A stretch of DNA of 51,326 bases from Salibacterium halotolerans (GCF_900115625.1 NZ_FOXD01000022.1:1-51326), one strand, 5' to 3'. Shown: positions 9,214 through 18,042, numbered from the stretch's first letter. The notes: a model not told the origin generated them from the sequence alone. Program-made: numbers and translations.

Positions 9214-9490
9214 GGTGATCCTGCCTCCTTGCTTCACATACTTGTTGATGATCACTTGTCTATTTCCTTTCCCTGCGGACGGGAAACATCCGTGCATTCC
9301 GTACCTCTCCTCCTATTCAGTCTTCGCAATGAAGCACCTTTTCATCACAGCTGCAGAATAAAGGTTGGTATGACAGGGATTTGGGAACACACAACTGTTC
9401 ATCTTTCTTTCCTAAGCATGAAAACAAAATGTGTCAGTCGTGCGTCATCCCATAGTTTTTTACATTTTTTTAAATTGATCCACACCCCGC

Positions 9491-9539
9491 AAAAAAGCCC
9501 CGAACGGATCTAATCTGCACAGATTCGTCCGGGGCTTTT
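9491..9539 (-). terminator. Terminator between aldo/keto reductase and rmlA genes
   Basis: Long imperfect hairpin with AAAAGCCCCG and CGGGGCTTTT ends. A and T runs on both sides mean it can work in both directions, but only the upstream minus-strand reductase gene needs it. The interval 9214-9490 holds no gene; I could not see a convincing promoter for rmlA in it. Confidence 0.8.
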
Positions 9540-9570
9540 CTATGGTTCATGGCCCACTCGTTAGAGATAA

Positions 9571-10458
9571 TCAAACAATATCGAGCGGCTGTTTGCGGTC
9601 GGGGGCGGGAAAAGCCTGGTCCAGTGTCCTGCAGTCTTCTTCGGTCAAGTGAATCCGGGCGGCTTCGGCGTTATCGTATACGTGCTGCGTCTGCATGGCT
9701 TTTGGAATGGCGAGAATATCGCCGGCCTGAATCACCCAGGCAAGCAGAATCTGCATGGCGGACGCGTTATGTCCTTCTGCTATCTCCTGTATCCGGGGAT
9801 GCTCCAGCATTCTGCGCCGCAAGGCACCGCCCTGGGCCAGCGGGCAGTACGCCATCATCGGAAGGCGGTTTTTGCGCATCCACGGCAGCAGGTCATACTC
9901 CACCCCTCTCGAACCGAGATGGTACAGCACCTGGTTGGTCTGACAGGAAGCGGCGTTGTCATTCTGCCATAATTCCTGCATGTCGGCGGTATCGAGATTG
10001 GACACACCCCAACGCCGTATTTTTCCGTCCCGTTTCAGTTTCTCCATGCCTTCCACGGTGTCCTCAAGGGAAAAACCTCCCCTCCAATGCAGAAGGTAAA
10101 GATCCACATATTCCGTTCCCATCCGCTTCAGGCTTTCTTCACAGGCCTGTATTAACCTGGAACCACCTGCATTGTTCGGGAGTACTTTGGAGACGATAAA
10201 CGCTTCGTCCCGCCGTCCCTGTACCGCTTCGCCTGCAATTTGCTCCGCGCCGCCGCTGCCGTACATCTCCGCTGTATCTATCACGGTCATGCCAAGATCC
10301 AGTCCAAGCTGCAGCGCGCGGACCTCATCCTCTTTCTGATCCGGTTTTTCTCCCATGTGCCATGTCCCCTGCCCGATAACAGGAAGTTCTGTCTTATCAG
10401 GGAGGGTCAACGTGCGATGCTGCACGGCCTGTCGTATGTCCGCTGCATCCTTTCTCAT
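9571..10458 (-). CDS. Aldo/keto reductase
   Basis: 295-residue NADPH-dependent oxidoreductase of the AKR superfamily, (beta/alpha)8 barrel. The catalytic tetrad is visible: Asp and Tyr in VIDTAEMYGSG, Lys in FIVSKVLPNN and His in LYLLHWRG. The cofactor-side motif ILAIPKAMQTQHVYDN is near the C-terminus. It resembles E. coli YeaE and Bacillus relatives. The substrate cannot be deduced. Single gene bounded by terminators on both sides. Confidence 0.88.
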   Translation of the reverse strand: MRKDAADIRQAVQHRTLTLPDKTELPVIGQGTWHMGEKPDQKEDEVRALQLGLDLGMTVIDTAEMYGSGGAEQIAGEAVQGRRDEAFIVSKVLPNNAGGSRLIQACEESLKRMGTEYVDLYLLHWRGGFSLEDTVEGMEKLKRDGKIRRWGVSNLDTADMQELWQNDNAASCQTNQVLYHLGSRGVEYDLLPWMRKNRLPMMAYCPLAQGGALRRRMLEHPRIQEIAEGHNASAMQILLAWVIQAGDILAIPKAMQTQHVYDNAEAARIHLTEEDCRTLDQAFPAPDRKQPLDIV

Positions 10459-10492
10459 CCTGATCCACCTTCTTTTCCCTTTTTATTTCATG

Positions 10493-10533
10493 AAAAACAG
10501 GGCTGCCCCCTGATGTTTTAGACAGCCCTGTTT
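10493..10533 (-). terminator. Terminator of htrA
   Basis: Stem AAAACAGGGCTG / CAGCCCTGTTT about 8 bases beyond the htrA stop codon, with a run of T on the minus strand. Confidence 0.8.
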
Positions 10534-10540
10534 CGTTATT

Positions 10541-11860
10541 TTATCCCATTTGTGTTCCGCTTTGACCAAGTGTCAATTCTGTCGTCTGCTGGCTGCCGTC
10601 GCGGTAAAACGTTATTTCCACTGTTTGATCAATGGAAGCCTGGTTGTAAAGGAAGCTCCGCAGATCCTGGCCATTTGCGATTTTATTTCCGTTAATGGAT
10701 GTGATGACGTCATACTGCTGAAGTCCGGCCTGCTCGGCAGCAGAACCCGGCTGTACGCTATTCACGAAAACACCCTGCTCCACATCTTCCGGCAGATTCA
10801 ACGTCTCCTGCCAATGGTACTGTGGAATTTGTGATAAAGAACCGATCGTCACGCCGATTTTAGGACGTTCTACTTTTCCATTCTCCTCCAGGTCTTCCAG
10901 AATAGGAACTACCGTATTGGAAGGAATCGCAAAACCGATACCTTCCACCTGCGTCTGTGCTATTTTCATAGAGTTAATTCCAATGACCTGGCCATTTGCA
11001 TTAATCAAAGCACCACCGCTGTTACCGGGGTTGATGGCAGCGTCGGTCTGCAGCACATCAGCTGTCCAGTCGGACTGGCCGTTGCCGTTTCTGTCTACTG
11101 GAATGCTCCGGTCGATAGAACTGATAATTCCTTTCGTCACCGTTCCATTCAGGTTGCCGAGCGGATTACCAATCGCCATTGCCGGCTCCCCTACACTTAG
11201 TGTGCTGGAATCACCGAATTCAGCGACGGTGCTTACATTTTCAGAGCTGATTCTCAGTACTGCCAGATCGGTCAAGGCATCTGTTCCAACTACTTCCGCC
11301 TGCACACGGTTTTCGTCTGTCAGACCTACTTCAATTTGACTGGCTCCCTCAATGACGTGGTTGTTTGTCACCACAAAGGCAGAGCCACCTTCTTTTTTGT
11401 AGATGACACCGGAACCGGCTCCCTGTGTCTGCGAACTTCCTTCCTGCAGCAGACCGCCCTGCTGATTCCGGAAAATACCGACAACGGCATCAGACACGTT
11501 GTTTACAGCGTCCGTGATTTCTGTCGATACATTGACACTTTCAATCGACATATCCGTGGTTTCAGGGGAAGCTGACGCTGCTGTTTCCTCCTGCGAACCA
11601 TTGCTGCCGCCTGCCGCACTGCTCGACTGGGTGTTATCTCCATTCATAAGCGGCATCAATGCTGCTACGATGAGCGCACCGATGACGGCTCCAATTAGAC
11701 CAGTGATACCCGCCTTTCTGCGCCCTTTTTTGTAACGCCTGTTGTTGTCTTCTTCGGCGGTCTGATGAGAAACGGTCTCCAGTTCCTGATGATGTTCGTG
11801 CTGATTGTCGTGTTCTTGATGATCCGATTCAGGATAATGCTGATTATCAAAACGATCCAT
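10541..11860 (-). CDS. htrA: HtrA-type membrane-anchored serine protease with PDZ domain
   Basis: 439 residues from ATG 11860, chosen because AAGGAGG lies eight bases before it and the upstream 22 codons look non-coding. Layout: a hydrophilic Asn/His/Gln-rich cytoplasmic tail, one membrane helix (about residues 58-78, GITGLIGAVIGALIVAALMP), a low-complexity linker, a trypsin-like domain with the triad His in VVTNNHVIEG, Asp in ALTDLAVLRI and Ser in INPGNSGGALIN, and a C-terminal PDZ domain (GSAAEQAGLQQYDVITSING). It degrades or refolds damaged secreted proteins at the cell surface and resembles Bacillus HtrA/HtrB/YyxA; which paralogue is not decidable here. Confidence 0.9.
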   Translation of the reverse strand: MDRFDNQHYPESDHQEHDNQHEHHQELETVSHQTAEEDNNRRYKKGRRKAGITGLIGAVIGALIVAALMPLMNGDNTQSSSAAGGSNGSQEETAASASPETTDMSIESVNVSTEITDAVNNVSDAVVGIFRNQQGGLLQEGSSQTQGAGSGVIYKKEGGSAFVVTNNHVIEGASQIEVGLTDENRVQAEVVGTDALTDLAVLRISSENVSTVAEFGDSSTLSVGEPAMAIGNPLGNLNGTVTKGIISSIDRSIPVDRNGNGQSDWTADVLQTDAAINPGNSGGALINANGQVIGINSMKIAQTQVEGIGFAIPSNTVVPILEDLEENGKVERPKIGVTIGSLSQIPQYHWQETLNLPEDVEQGVFVNSVQPGSAAEQAGLQQYDVITSINGNKIANGQDLRSFLYNQASIDQTVEITFYRDGSQQTTELTLGQSGTQMG

Positions 11861-12028
11861 TATAAAATCCTCCTTAATAAGACATAATATGCGAAAAATT
11901 GCAGGCTTTATCGATTGCTGATTCATACTTTATAGGACTTATGTGTCAGCCATATGTCTACTGAAAAATTTCTCATGCCGCCCTTTTCGATGTATGTCTT
12001 TCCACGAACACCAACCATTCAAACCCAT

Positions 12029-12862
12029 TCAGCGAAAAATTCGTCGAAGGATGATCCATTCCAGGAGGCGGTAGGGAATCAGGGGTTTGACGTAGTGGTA
12101 CATTCTGGCGGAGGTTCCCATTGGATAACGCAGCCGGGGCTTTTTTGTTTTCAGGATGTTCTCAAGAACCGTTGCTGCCACTTCCGGATCTGAACTGCCG
12201 GAAGCCGCCCGGGATGCTTCCTTTTCAAGGTTGGACGTTAGTGTGTCATACGCTTCGTCGGCGTGCGCTCTTTCCTGAAGGGCTTTCTCCCAGATTCCGG
12301 TCCGGTAACTGCCGGGTTCGATAAGGGAGACGTAAACCTGAAACGGCAGCATTTCATACCGCAGCGATTCACTGAAACCTTCCAGTGCAAACTTGGTTGA
12401 CGCATAGGCGCTCATGCCGGGAAGGCCGATACGCCCACTGATACTGCTTATGTTAATGACACGGCCGAAGCGCTGCCTGCGCAAAAGCGGCAGGAGCGCT
12501 TTCGTCAGCCGGATGACGCCGAACATATTCACGTCAAACTGCTCCTGCCACTGCTCTTCGGACAGTCCTTCCACGACACCGCCCTGGCAGTATCCAGCAT
12601 TGTTGATCAATACATCTACGGAATCGGAACTTTTTTCGAGAAAGGCGGTGAGTCGTTCGATGTCATCAGGATTTGTCACATCGAGCTGCCATAGGTGCAG
12701 ATGTTCCTGTTTCCCAATCTGCTTCGCTTCCTGCACGAGGAACTCTCCTTTTGCCATGTCCCGGACGCCGGCAATGACGTCATAACCTTTTTCAAGCAGC
12801 GTCCGCACGAACACGCTGCCAAAGCCGCCGCTGCTTCCTGTTACCACCGCGTAGGTTCCCAT
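12029..12862 (-). CDS. Short-chain dehydrogenase/reductase
   Basis: 277 residues from ATG 12862 (AAAGGAG six bases upstream; the longer open frame is not needed). Classical SDR: cofactor motif TGSSGGFG, LINNAGYCQGG, Ser in INISSISGR, and YASTKFALEGF with the catalytic YxxxK. The C-terminal end is basic and aromatic. The substrate is unknown. It follows two small membrane protein genes with a gap of 25 bases and may be co-transcribed with the pseudopilin gene upstream. Confidence 0.86.
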   Translation of the reverse strand: MGTYAVVTGSSGGFGSVFVRTLLEKGYDVIAGVRDMAKGEFLVQEAKQIGKQEHLHLWQLDVTNPDDIERLTAFLEKSSDSVDVLINNAGYCQGGVVEGLSEEQWQEQFDVNMFGVIRLTKALLPLLRRQRFGRVINISSISGRIGLPGMSAYASTKFALEGFSESLRYEMLPFQVYVSLIEPGSYRTGIWEKALQERAHADEAYDTLTSNLEKEASRAASGSSDPEVAATVLENILKTKKPRLRYPMGTSARMYHYVKPLIPYRLLEWIILRRIFR

Positions 12863-12887
12863 TGTTGTCTCCTTTCTGGCCTGCCTT

Positions 12888-13079
12888 TTACTGCTCGGAA
12901 TTCTTGATGTATTGCTTGACGAAACGGATAAACCAATACAGGAATACCCACGGGGCAATGATTACGGTAACCCAGAGCAATACCGCTGGAAAAGCAGGAC
13001 CAACCGTTTCCATCCGGAACGACATAATAATAACAAAAAGAACGACGGCAAGGACGGTGCCGTAGAGTACGTATTTCAT
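12888..13079 (-). CDS. Small two-helix membrane protein
   Basis: 63 residues from ATG 13079, which has GGAGGGG at good spacing. Two hydrophobic helices (about residues 4-20 and 28-52) and a basic C-terminal tail. No recognised family. It lies 19 bases after another small membrane protein gene and before the SDR gene. Confidence 0.65.
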   Translation of the reverse strand: MKYVLYGTVLAVVLFVIIMSFRMETVGPAFPAVLLWVTVIIAPWVFLYWFIRFVKQYIKNSEQ

Positions 13080-13098
13080 AATGTACCCCTCCAATACG

Positions 13099-13299
13099 CT
13101 ATTTTCTTCTTTTTACCACCTTCAGTATATAGACGAAACCCCCGAGAGCGATTCCGGTAAGTACAACAAAAAGCATATAATCAGAGCCGGGCTGCGATGC
13201 GGAGTCTGCCTCTTCCGCCGTAAACAAGTTCATCAGCGGCATGATAATCCAGAAAATCAAGGCATAGCCGGCGGGCAGAAGGAAAAGAAGCTTCTTCAT
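13099..13299 (-). CDS. Small two-helix membrane protein
   Basis: 66 residues with a hydrophobic start (MKKLLFLLPAGYALIFWIIM), a short acidic extracytoplasmic stretch (TAEEADSASQPGSD) and a second helix ending in KVVKRRK. Its start overlaps the stop of the pseudopilin gene by 4 bases, suggesting translational coupling. Function unknown; possibly an accessory to the surface or pilin-like proteins next door. Confidence 0.65.
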   Translation of the reverse strand: MKKLLFLLPAGYALIFWIIMPLMNLFTAEEADSASQPGSDYMLFVVLTGIALGGFVYILKVVKRRK

Positions 13300-14645
13300 T
13301 CTATCCCTCCTCCGTTTTGAAACGGGTAGTCTACCGGGTCATCAATATAATTTTCAATAGAGCGGAACGTCACATCGGTACCGCCGCTTGTCACATGAAA
13401 GCCGTCGCGGGCGATAACACTTCCCTCAAATGAACTGCCGTTAAATGTGACTTTTCCATTCGGTGCGTATAAAAAGCCGCTGAAAGACAGACCCCCGCTG
13501 TTTATACTAATATCTCCCCGGCTAACAACAACAGCGTTGGTAAACGTATCAACATACCGGCCAAGCTCGTTATCATTGTAGCTCTTGATTGTGATATCAC
13601 TGCCATACAGTTTCATATTTTCCGGCTGCACGTTCTGATTGTACCTATGCTCGGCGTACCACTCATCAGCTTTGGGGTTAGGAAAAAACATGTCCGGCAT
13701 ATCAACGGACGGAACAGATGTCTCTTTTATCATTCGATCCAGAATATAAGAATGATAATCGGATGGATTTTTTAATGTTCCTGTATAGTAGATACGGCTG
13801 TCTTCCCCAAAAGATGGAGTCCAGCCCAGTTCCACATCCCCGTTCACATACACATTCCCATGGATATGGGCGTCTTTCAGCCGGAAGTCGCCGTTTACAT
13901 GCACGTCTCCGTAAATATGTCTGGAGCCTCCCCATAGTTCAAGGTCCCCGTTCACATGGATCTCCCCCGGTTTACTTGCAGAGCCAAGACCGGCACTTCC
14001 ACCGTCCAGGGTGACTGCATCATCGATATAAATATTGGTAACACCTGTAAAGGCACCTCCATTGAAGTCACTTGTCTCAAGCGGATCGCGTATAAAAACA
14101 GAACTGCCATCTCCGTAAACATTATTCCCCTGGAAAGAGAACGAAGAACCAAGTATAAATAACTCACTGAGCATCCCGCCGAAATCTCCTCCCGGCTCCG
14201 GGGGATCGAGGGTGACGACGGCTCCTCCGTCGGCCTGTTCGGCTTCAATTACCGTATCAACGGTGAAGGTCTGGCTGTGATCATCGGCGAGCGTGAACTG
14301 CACGTTCAGTGGTTCGTCCGGATTCACATTTTCACAATCCGGCACGCCTGACAGGGACGTGTTATCATTATGAATAGTTAACTCTTCTGCATGAAATCTT
14401 CCATCTGAAAACAAATTTCCTGTGCAGAGGGAATACGTATCTCCCTGATGCTTCTGCCGGAGTTCCGTAACAACAATGTTCGCTTCCTGCCGCAGGTTCA
14501 CTTGGGAGTGGGTGCGTTCCCCAAGCGACACGCTGCTCACCAGAACCGTGGTGACAAGGCCTATGACCACCGAAGACAGAAGAATCGTCAACAGCACTTC
14601 AATTAACGTGATTCCGGATGTCTGCCGATAATAGGTATGCAGCAC
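13296..14645 (-). CDS. Pseudopilin-like protein with a beta-solenoid-like body
   Basis: 449 residues. The N-terminus is a class III prepilin signal: short leader, then SGITLIEVLLTILLSSVVIG with Glu at position +5 after the processing Gly. The body (about 200-300) has repeating VNGDVEL / IYGDVHVNGDFRL / IHGNVYVNGDVEL strands typical of a right-handed beta-solenoid, and later strands (IKSYNDNELG, SFSGFLYAPNGKVTFNGSSF) continue that pattern. The start is GTG with GGGG six bases upstream. It is divergent, across only 46 bases, from two more prepilin-like genes. Processing by a prepilin peptidase and surface display are inferred. No assembly ATPase or peptidase gene is adjacent. Confidence 0.78.
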   Translation of the reverse strand: MLHTYYRQTSGITLIEVLLTILLSSVVIGLVTTVLVSSVSLGERTHSQVNLRQEANIVVTELRQKHQGDTYSLCTGNLFSDGRFHAEELTIHNDNTSLSGVPDCENVNPDEPLNVQFTLADDHSQTFTVDTVIEAEQADGGAVVTLDPPEPGGDFGGMLSELFILGSSFSFQGNNVYGDGSSVFIRDPLETSDFNGGAFTGVTNIYIDDAVTLDGGSAGLGSASKPGEIHVNGDLELWGGSRHIYGDVHVNGDFRLKDAHIHGNVYVNGDVELGWTPSFGEDSRIYYTGTLKNPSDYHSYILDRMIKETSVPSVDMPDMFFPNPKADEWYAEHRYNQNVQPENMKLYGSDITIKSYNDNELGRYVDTFTNAVVVSRGDISINSGGLSFSGFLYAPNGKVTFNGSSFEGSVIARDGFHVTSGGTDVTFRSIENYIDDPVDYPFQNGGGIE

Positions 14646-14691
14646 TTATATCCCCGCCGTCCTTGAAATTATGTATGAAGAAGGTGACACG

Positions 14692-15105
14692 ATGAAAAAA
14701 GCCCCTCTTCTGCTGCGGCAGCAGGGATTCACCCTGGTGGAACTGCTCGCTTCGCTGACTATATTAAGTATAGTGATTATCAGTTTTTTATCTTTTTTCT
14801 CGCAGTACATCCTGTTCTCGGTACGCGCGGAAGACGAGCTGACAGCCGTCAACGCGGCAGAAGAGGTGATGTATGAAGTGAAGAACGAGCAGAATCAGCC
14901 CGGAGAGATTCAATTGAACAACAAAACATACTACCCGGACGTCCACCTGTGCCGATCGGACATGGAAGAACTCGGCCGCGTGCATGTCGAGATTTTCCGC
15001 GAACAGAATCCCTCTTCGTCCGCTGAACCACTTTCGGAACTGTACAGTTATGTGGACACGGATGAATACGGCAGTCTGGAGGGAGCACCGTCATGCCAAA
15101 GCTGA
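14692..15105 (+). CDS. Prepilin-type N-terminal methylation protein
   Basis: 137 residues from ATG 14692, preceded by GAAGGTG. Leader MKKAPLLLRQQG, then FTLVELLASLTILSIVIISF, the canonical type IV pilin/pseudopilin processing site with Glu +5. The rest is a small acidic soluble domain. It overlaps the following gene by 13 bases. Probably a minor pseudopilin; function otherwise unknown. Confidence 0.78.
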   Translation: MKKAPLLLRQQGFTLVELLASLTILSIVIISFLSFFSQYILFSVRAEDELTAVNAAEEVMYEVKNEQNQPGEIQLNNKTYYPDVHLCRSDMEELGRVHVEIFREQNPSSSAEPLSELYSYVDTDEYGSLEGAPSCQS

Positions 15106-15578
15106 ATGAATCGGGCTACACGATGATTCTCGTTCTTCTTACCATTACGATCATTGGTATTATGGTACCACCTATCATGTCCAGTATAATGAACAGTTCA
15201 TCGCAGTACAACGAAAGTGAAGAGAATATACAGCGGAAAAAGTTAATGGATATGGGAACCATCCGTATCGAAAAAAAGGTGGAACTCGCCGTTGAGGAAG
15301 CAGAAGACATAGTGGAAAGGGAAACGAAAGAAGGAGAAACGCAAGACCCCGAAGACCGGTTTTTCAACCTTCTTCAAAACAGACTTCCTTCCTCAGAGGA
15401 AACCATTGTCCTGCAGGACGGCGGGGAGCAGTTCATCTTATCCCACGGCAGCCCTTCCCCGAGCGGCGGCGGTATCACTGTATCCTATGAAGTAACACCG
15501 TCGCTGGACGGAGGAGGAAAAGAGGCGGCAAAACTGCAGGATACCGTGACGGTAAATGTGTCGCTGGCAGAGAGATAA
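15093..15578 (+). CDS. PilX/ComGG-like minor pseudopilin
   Basis: 161 residues. N-terminus MPKLNESGYTMILVLLTITIIGI is pilin-like but lacks the +5 Glu, like PilX/GspK/ComGG-type proteins. The remainder is charged, with an acidic helical region (AVEEAEDIVERETKEGE) and a Gly-rich beta part near the C-terminus. Overlap with the preceding pseudopilin gene indicates co-translation. Ends one base before the convergent LOG gene. Confidence 0.72.
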   Translation: MPKLNESGYTMILVLLTITIIGIMVPPIMSSIMNSSSQYNESEENIQRKKLMDMGTIRIEKKVELAVEEAEDIVERETKEGETQDPEDRFFNLLQNRLPSSEETIVLQDGGEQFILSHGSPSPSGGGITVSYEVTPSLDGGGKEAAKLQDTVTVNVSLAER

Positions 15579-15579
15579 C

Positions 15580-16161
15580 TCAGGTTTCTCCCTCTTCAAT
15601 ATACTGTTTCACATCAGGCGCCTGCCACGTATGAAACTGATCAATCATGCGGGAAGCATCAGCCTCGACAACAGCCATGGATCGGTATTTTTCATCCAGA
15701 AACTGCTGATCGGTCATCTGATCGAAAAAGGCGGCGAGCGCGTCATAATATTGTTCAATATTGAGCAGCCCGAGCGGTTTCTGATGCAGGCCGAGTTGTC
15801 CCCACGTGAAGATTTCCACGAATTCTTCAAGCGTACCGGGGCCGCCGGGAAGCGCGATGAAACCATCCGCCAGTTCAGCCATTTTGGCTTTTCGTTCATG
15901 CATGGAGTCTACGACAATCAAATCATTCAAGCCTTTATGAGCGATTTCTTTCTCGTCCAGCATGGTTGGTATCACACCGGTCACCCGGCCGCCCCCGGCA
16001 AGTACCGCATCAGCCGTCACTCCCATCAGGCCGACGGACGCTCCGCCGTAGACGAGTTCAATCCCCCGTCGGGCAAGTTCGCGCCCAAGAGCGGCGGCGC
16101 CTTCCTCATAAACAGGAGAGGCCCCTTTCCTGGACCCGCAGAATACAGCAATCCGTTCCAT
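15580..16161 (-). CDS. LOG family protein (cytokinin riboside 5'-monophosphate phosphoribohydrolase-like)
   Basis: 193 residues with the Rossmann-type LOG fold: MERIAVFCGSRKGA, LVYGGASVGLMGVTADA, VIPTMLDEKEIAH and the signature ALPGGPGTLEEFVE. The family removes ribose-5-phosphate from N6-modified AMP or related nucleotides; Bacillus YvdD is a close relative. AAGGAG precedes the start. Single gene. Confidence 0.9.
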   Translation of the reverse strand: MERIAVFCGSRKGASPVYEEGAAALGRELARRGIELVYGGASVGLMGVTADAVLAGGGRVTGVIPTMLDEKEIAHKGLNDLIVVDSMHERKAKMAELADGFIALPGGPGTLEEFVEIFTWGQLGLHQKPLGLLNIEQYYDALAAFFDQMTDQQFLDEKYRSMAVVEADASRMIDQFHTWQAPDVKQYIEEGET

Positions 16162-16287
16162 GTCTCATCACTCCTTTTTGCTTGTCCATCATTTTATCCT
16201 ATTTAACTGTATCAGATGATATGTTCCATCACCACTTCTTCCTTTATGAAAAAAATCGGGGTGTGGTCGTTTCGGGCCGTAGCAGTT

Positions 16288-16490
16288 CCATGGACACTAC
16301 ACCACTGGTCTGCATACGTAGTGTCCACGGAAATGGGATCAATGGACACTATAACTTTCTGCAACGGCAGATAGTGTCCATTGATTTCCGCCCGCACCGA
16401 CTACCTTCCGTTTTCAGCTGCGTAGTGTCCACCAAACGGTGATCCGTGTACACTGGCTTCTCTTTTTTCCATAGTAGTGTCCATGGGCGC
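16288..16490. repeat. Tandem array of ~52-base palindromic units (TGGACACTA ... TAGTGTCCA)
   Basis: TAGTGTCCA occurs at 16319, 16372, 16423 and 16475 (steps 53, 51, 52). Its complement TGGACACTA occurs at 16291 and 16343, with a one-step-further degenerate copy TGTACACTG at 16447. The units at 16284-16330 and 16338-16385 form long inverted repeats; the second has 15 perfectly paired bases (ATCAATGGACACTAT / ATAGTGTCCATTGAT). The array fills most of the 429-base gap between the LOG and GH4 genes. Function unknown. Confidence 0.85.
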
Positions 16491-16540
16491 CATCAAGCGC
16501 CGGCGCGTTCTGCTTCTGTTCATCGTTGTACTGTCTTTCT

Positions 16541-16575
16541 TAAAAAAAGGAACTGTACCTTTTGGATACAGCTCC
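16541..16575 (-). terminator. Terminator of GH4 gene
   Basis: GGAGCTGTA / TACAGTTCC stem followed by seven T on the minus strand, 16 bases after the stop codon at 16591. Confidence 0.8.
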
Positions 16576-16590
16576 TCTCAACCGGTATGA

Positions 16591-17919
16591 TTATACTTCT
16601 GCTTTCTGGAAAAACTGCGGCAGCCATGGTTTATGGGCTTCCATCATGTCATCTACAATCTGCTTGGCCATCGTATCGGACGGCGTCAGCGGATTGATCG
16701 CAAGGGCCAGTACAGCTTTTTCGTAATCGCCGGTTACCGCGGCTTCGGCGGCCACGCGTTCAAACGATTTGATCTGCTGCACAAGACCCTGCACCTGCAC
16801 CGGCAGTTCACCGATGTTCAGCGGTTTCGGTCCCTCTTTTGTAATCATGCAGCTTACTTCCACGGCGGATTCTTCCGGAATGCCAGCAATCGCACCACTG
16901 TTCACGACGTTGACAGGCTGGATATCGCCGCGGTCTGTGTGAATGGACGTAATCAGGCGTACGGCGGCGTCGGAGTAATACGCTCCGCCGCGGTCTTCGA
17001 GCTGCGGCGGTTTGACCGACAAGTCCGGATCTTTGTACAACTTGAACAGTTCAGACTCCAGCTTCTGTACCACTTCCGCCCGCGTCCCTTCTTCTTCCGC
17101 TTTTTTGGTGTCTTTTGCAATCATTTCATCGGTTTTGTAATAATAGTTGTGATACGGGCATGTGAGAACATTCAGGGAGCGCAGGAATTCAGGCTCCCAG
17201 TTCATGCCGTCGATGTTTTTTACGAAACTGCTGTTACCCGGCTGACTCAAGAGTTCAATTACTCGGTCTTTGACACTTTCTCCATCAAGAAAGACATCCA
17301 GCCCGTATACCATGTGATTCAATCCGGCGAAGTCGATTCGTATTCTGGAATGGTCGACCTCAAGCAGTCCGGCGATTCCCATTTCCATGCCGATCGGTAC
17401 GTTGCAGAGACCGACTATTTTAGTAATGGACGAATACCGCAGCACGGCCTCGGTCACCATGCCGGCCGGATTCGTGAAATTGATGAGCCACGCGTCCGGG
17501 CACAGTTGTTCCATGTCCCGGCAGATATCCAGGATAACCGGAATCGTACGGAGTCCTTTGAATAGACCGCCGGCTCCGTTTGTTTCCTGACCGAGCAGAC
17601 CATATTGCATTGGGATTCGTTCATCTTTGGCCCTTGCATCCAGCATACCAACGCGCAGCTGCGTGGTCACAAAATCCGCATCGCGAAGGGCTTCGGTGCG
17701 GTCCAGGGTCAAATGGACATCAATCGGCAGCCCGGCCTTTTTTATCATACGTTTGGCAAGATTCCCGACAATCTCGAGTTTTTCCTGCCCTTCTTCTACG
17801 TCAACGAGCCACAGTTCCCGTACCGGAAGCTCATCGTAATGCCTGATAAATCCTTCCACCAGCTCCGGCGTATAGCTTGATCCGCCGCCGATGGTCGCAA
17901 TTTTGATTCCTTCGCTCAT
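16591..17919 (-). CDS. licH: 6-phospho-beta-glucosidase, glycoside hydrolase family 4
   Basis: 442 residues. NAD-dependent GH4 enzyme that hydrolyses phosphorylated beta-glucosides such as cellobiose-6-phosphate taken up by a PTS. Visible: NAD motif GGGSSYTPELVEG at the N-terminus, TNPAGMVTEAV, the metal-binding Cys in GLCNVPIGM and His in GLNHMVYG. Length matches LicH/CelF (about 440). No PTS genes are adjacent, so uptake must be encoded elsewhere. A RpiR-type regulator is encoded about 3 kb away, and the two upstream regions share a 14-base sequence. Confidence 0.9.
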   Translation of the reverse strand: MSEGIKIATIGGGSSYTPELVEGFIRHYDELPVRELWLVDVEEGQEKLEIVGNLAKRMIKKAGLPIDVHLTLDRTEALRDADFVTTQLRVGMLDARAKDERIPMQYGLLGQETNGAGGLFKGLRTIPVILDICRDMEQLCPDAWLINFTNPAGMVTEAVLRYSSITKIVGLCNVPIGMEMGIAGLLEVDHSRIRIDFAGLNHMVYGLDVFLDGESVKDRVIELLSQPGNSSFVKNIDGMNWEPEFLRSLNVLTCPYHNYYYKTDEMIAKDTKKAEEEGTRAEVVQKLESELFKLYKDPDLSVKPPQLEDRGGAYYSDAAVRLITSIHTDRGDIQPVNVVNSGAIAGIPEESAVEVSCMITKEGPKPLNIGELPVQVQGLVQQIKSFERVAAEAAVTGDYEKAVLALAINPLTPSDTMAKQIVDDMMEAHKPWLPQFFQKAEV

Positions 17920-18019
17920 CTCGTAACACCTCCACCTTCATTTAATCATGAAGGAGAAAAGCGTCATAGGTTCTGCGTGCATTCTGTGCAGTTTCACGCG
18001 CGTTGTAATTTGTTATCTT

Positions 18020-18042
18020 AAAAAAACAATGTGTTTTTTTCA
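18020..18042. promoter_or_regulatory. A/T-tract palindrome upstream of the GH4 gene
   Basis: AAAAAAACA-ATG-TGTTTTTTT is a perfect 9-base inverted repeat (18020-18040). Its right half, extended, is the 14-mer ATGTGTTTTTTTCA (18029-18042), found again at 20784-20797 before the RpiR-type regulator gene. It lies about 100 bases upstream of the GH4 start. Candidate operator. Confidence 0.45.

Noticed and set aside
16288-16490. Regularly spaced repeats resembling a CRISPR array
   Set aside because: Conserved element is only 9 bases, alternates orientation, units are palindromic and partly conserved in the spacers, and no cas gene is near.
16633-17565. 310-codon plus-strand open frame over the GH4 gene
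   Set aside because: Antisense shadow of a confidently identified gene, with His/Phe-rich unnatural composition.
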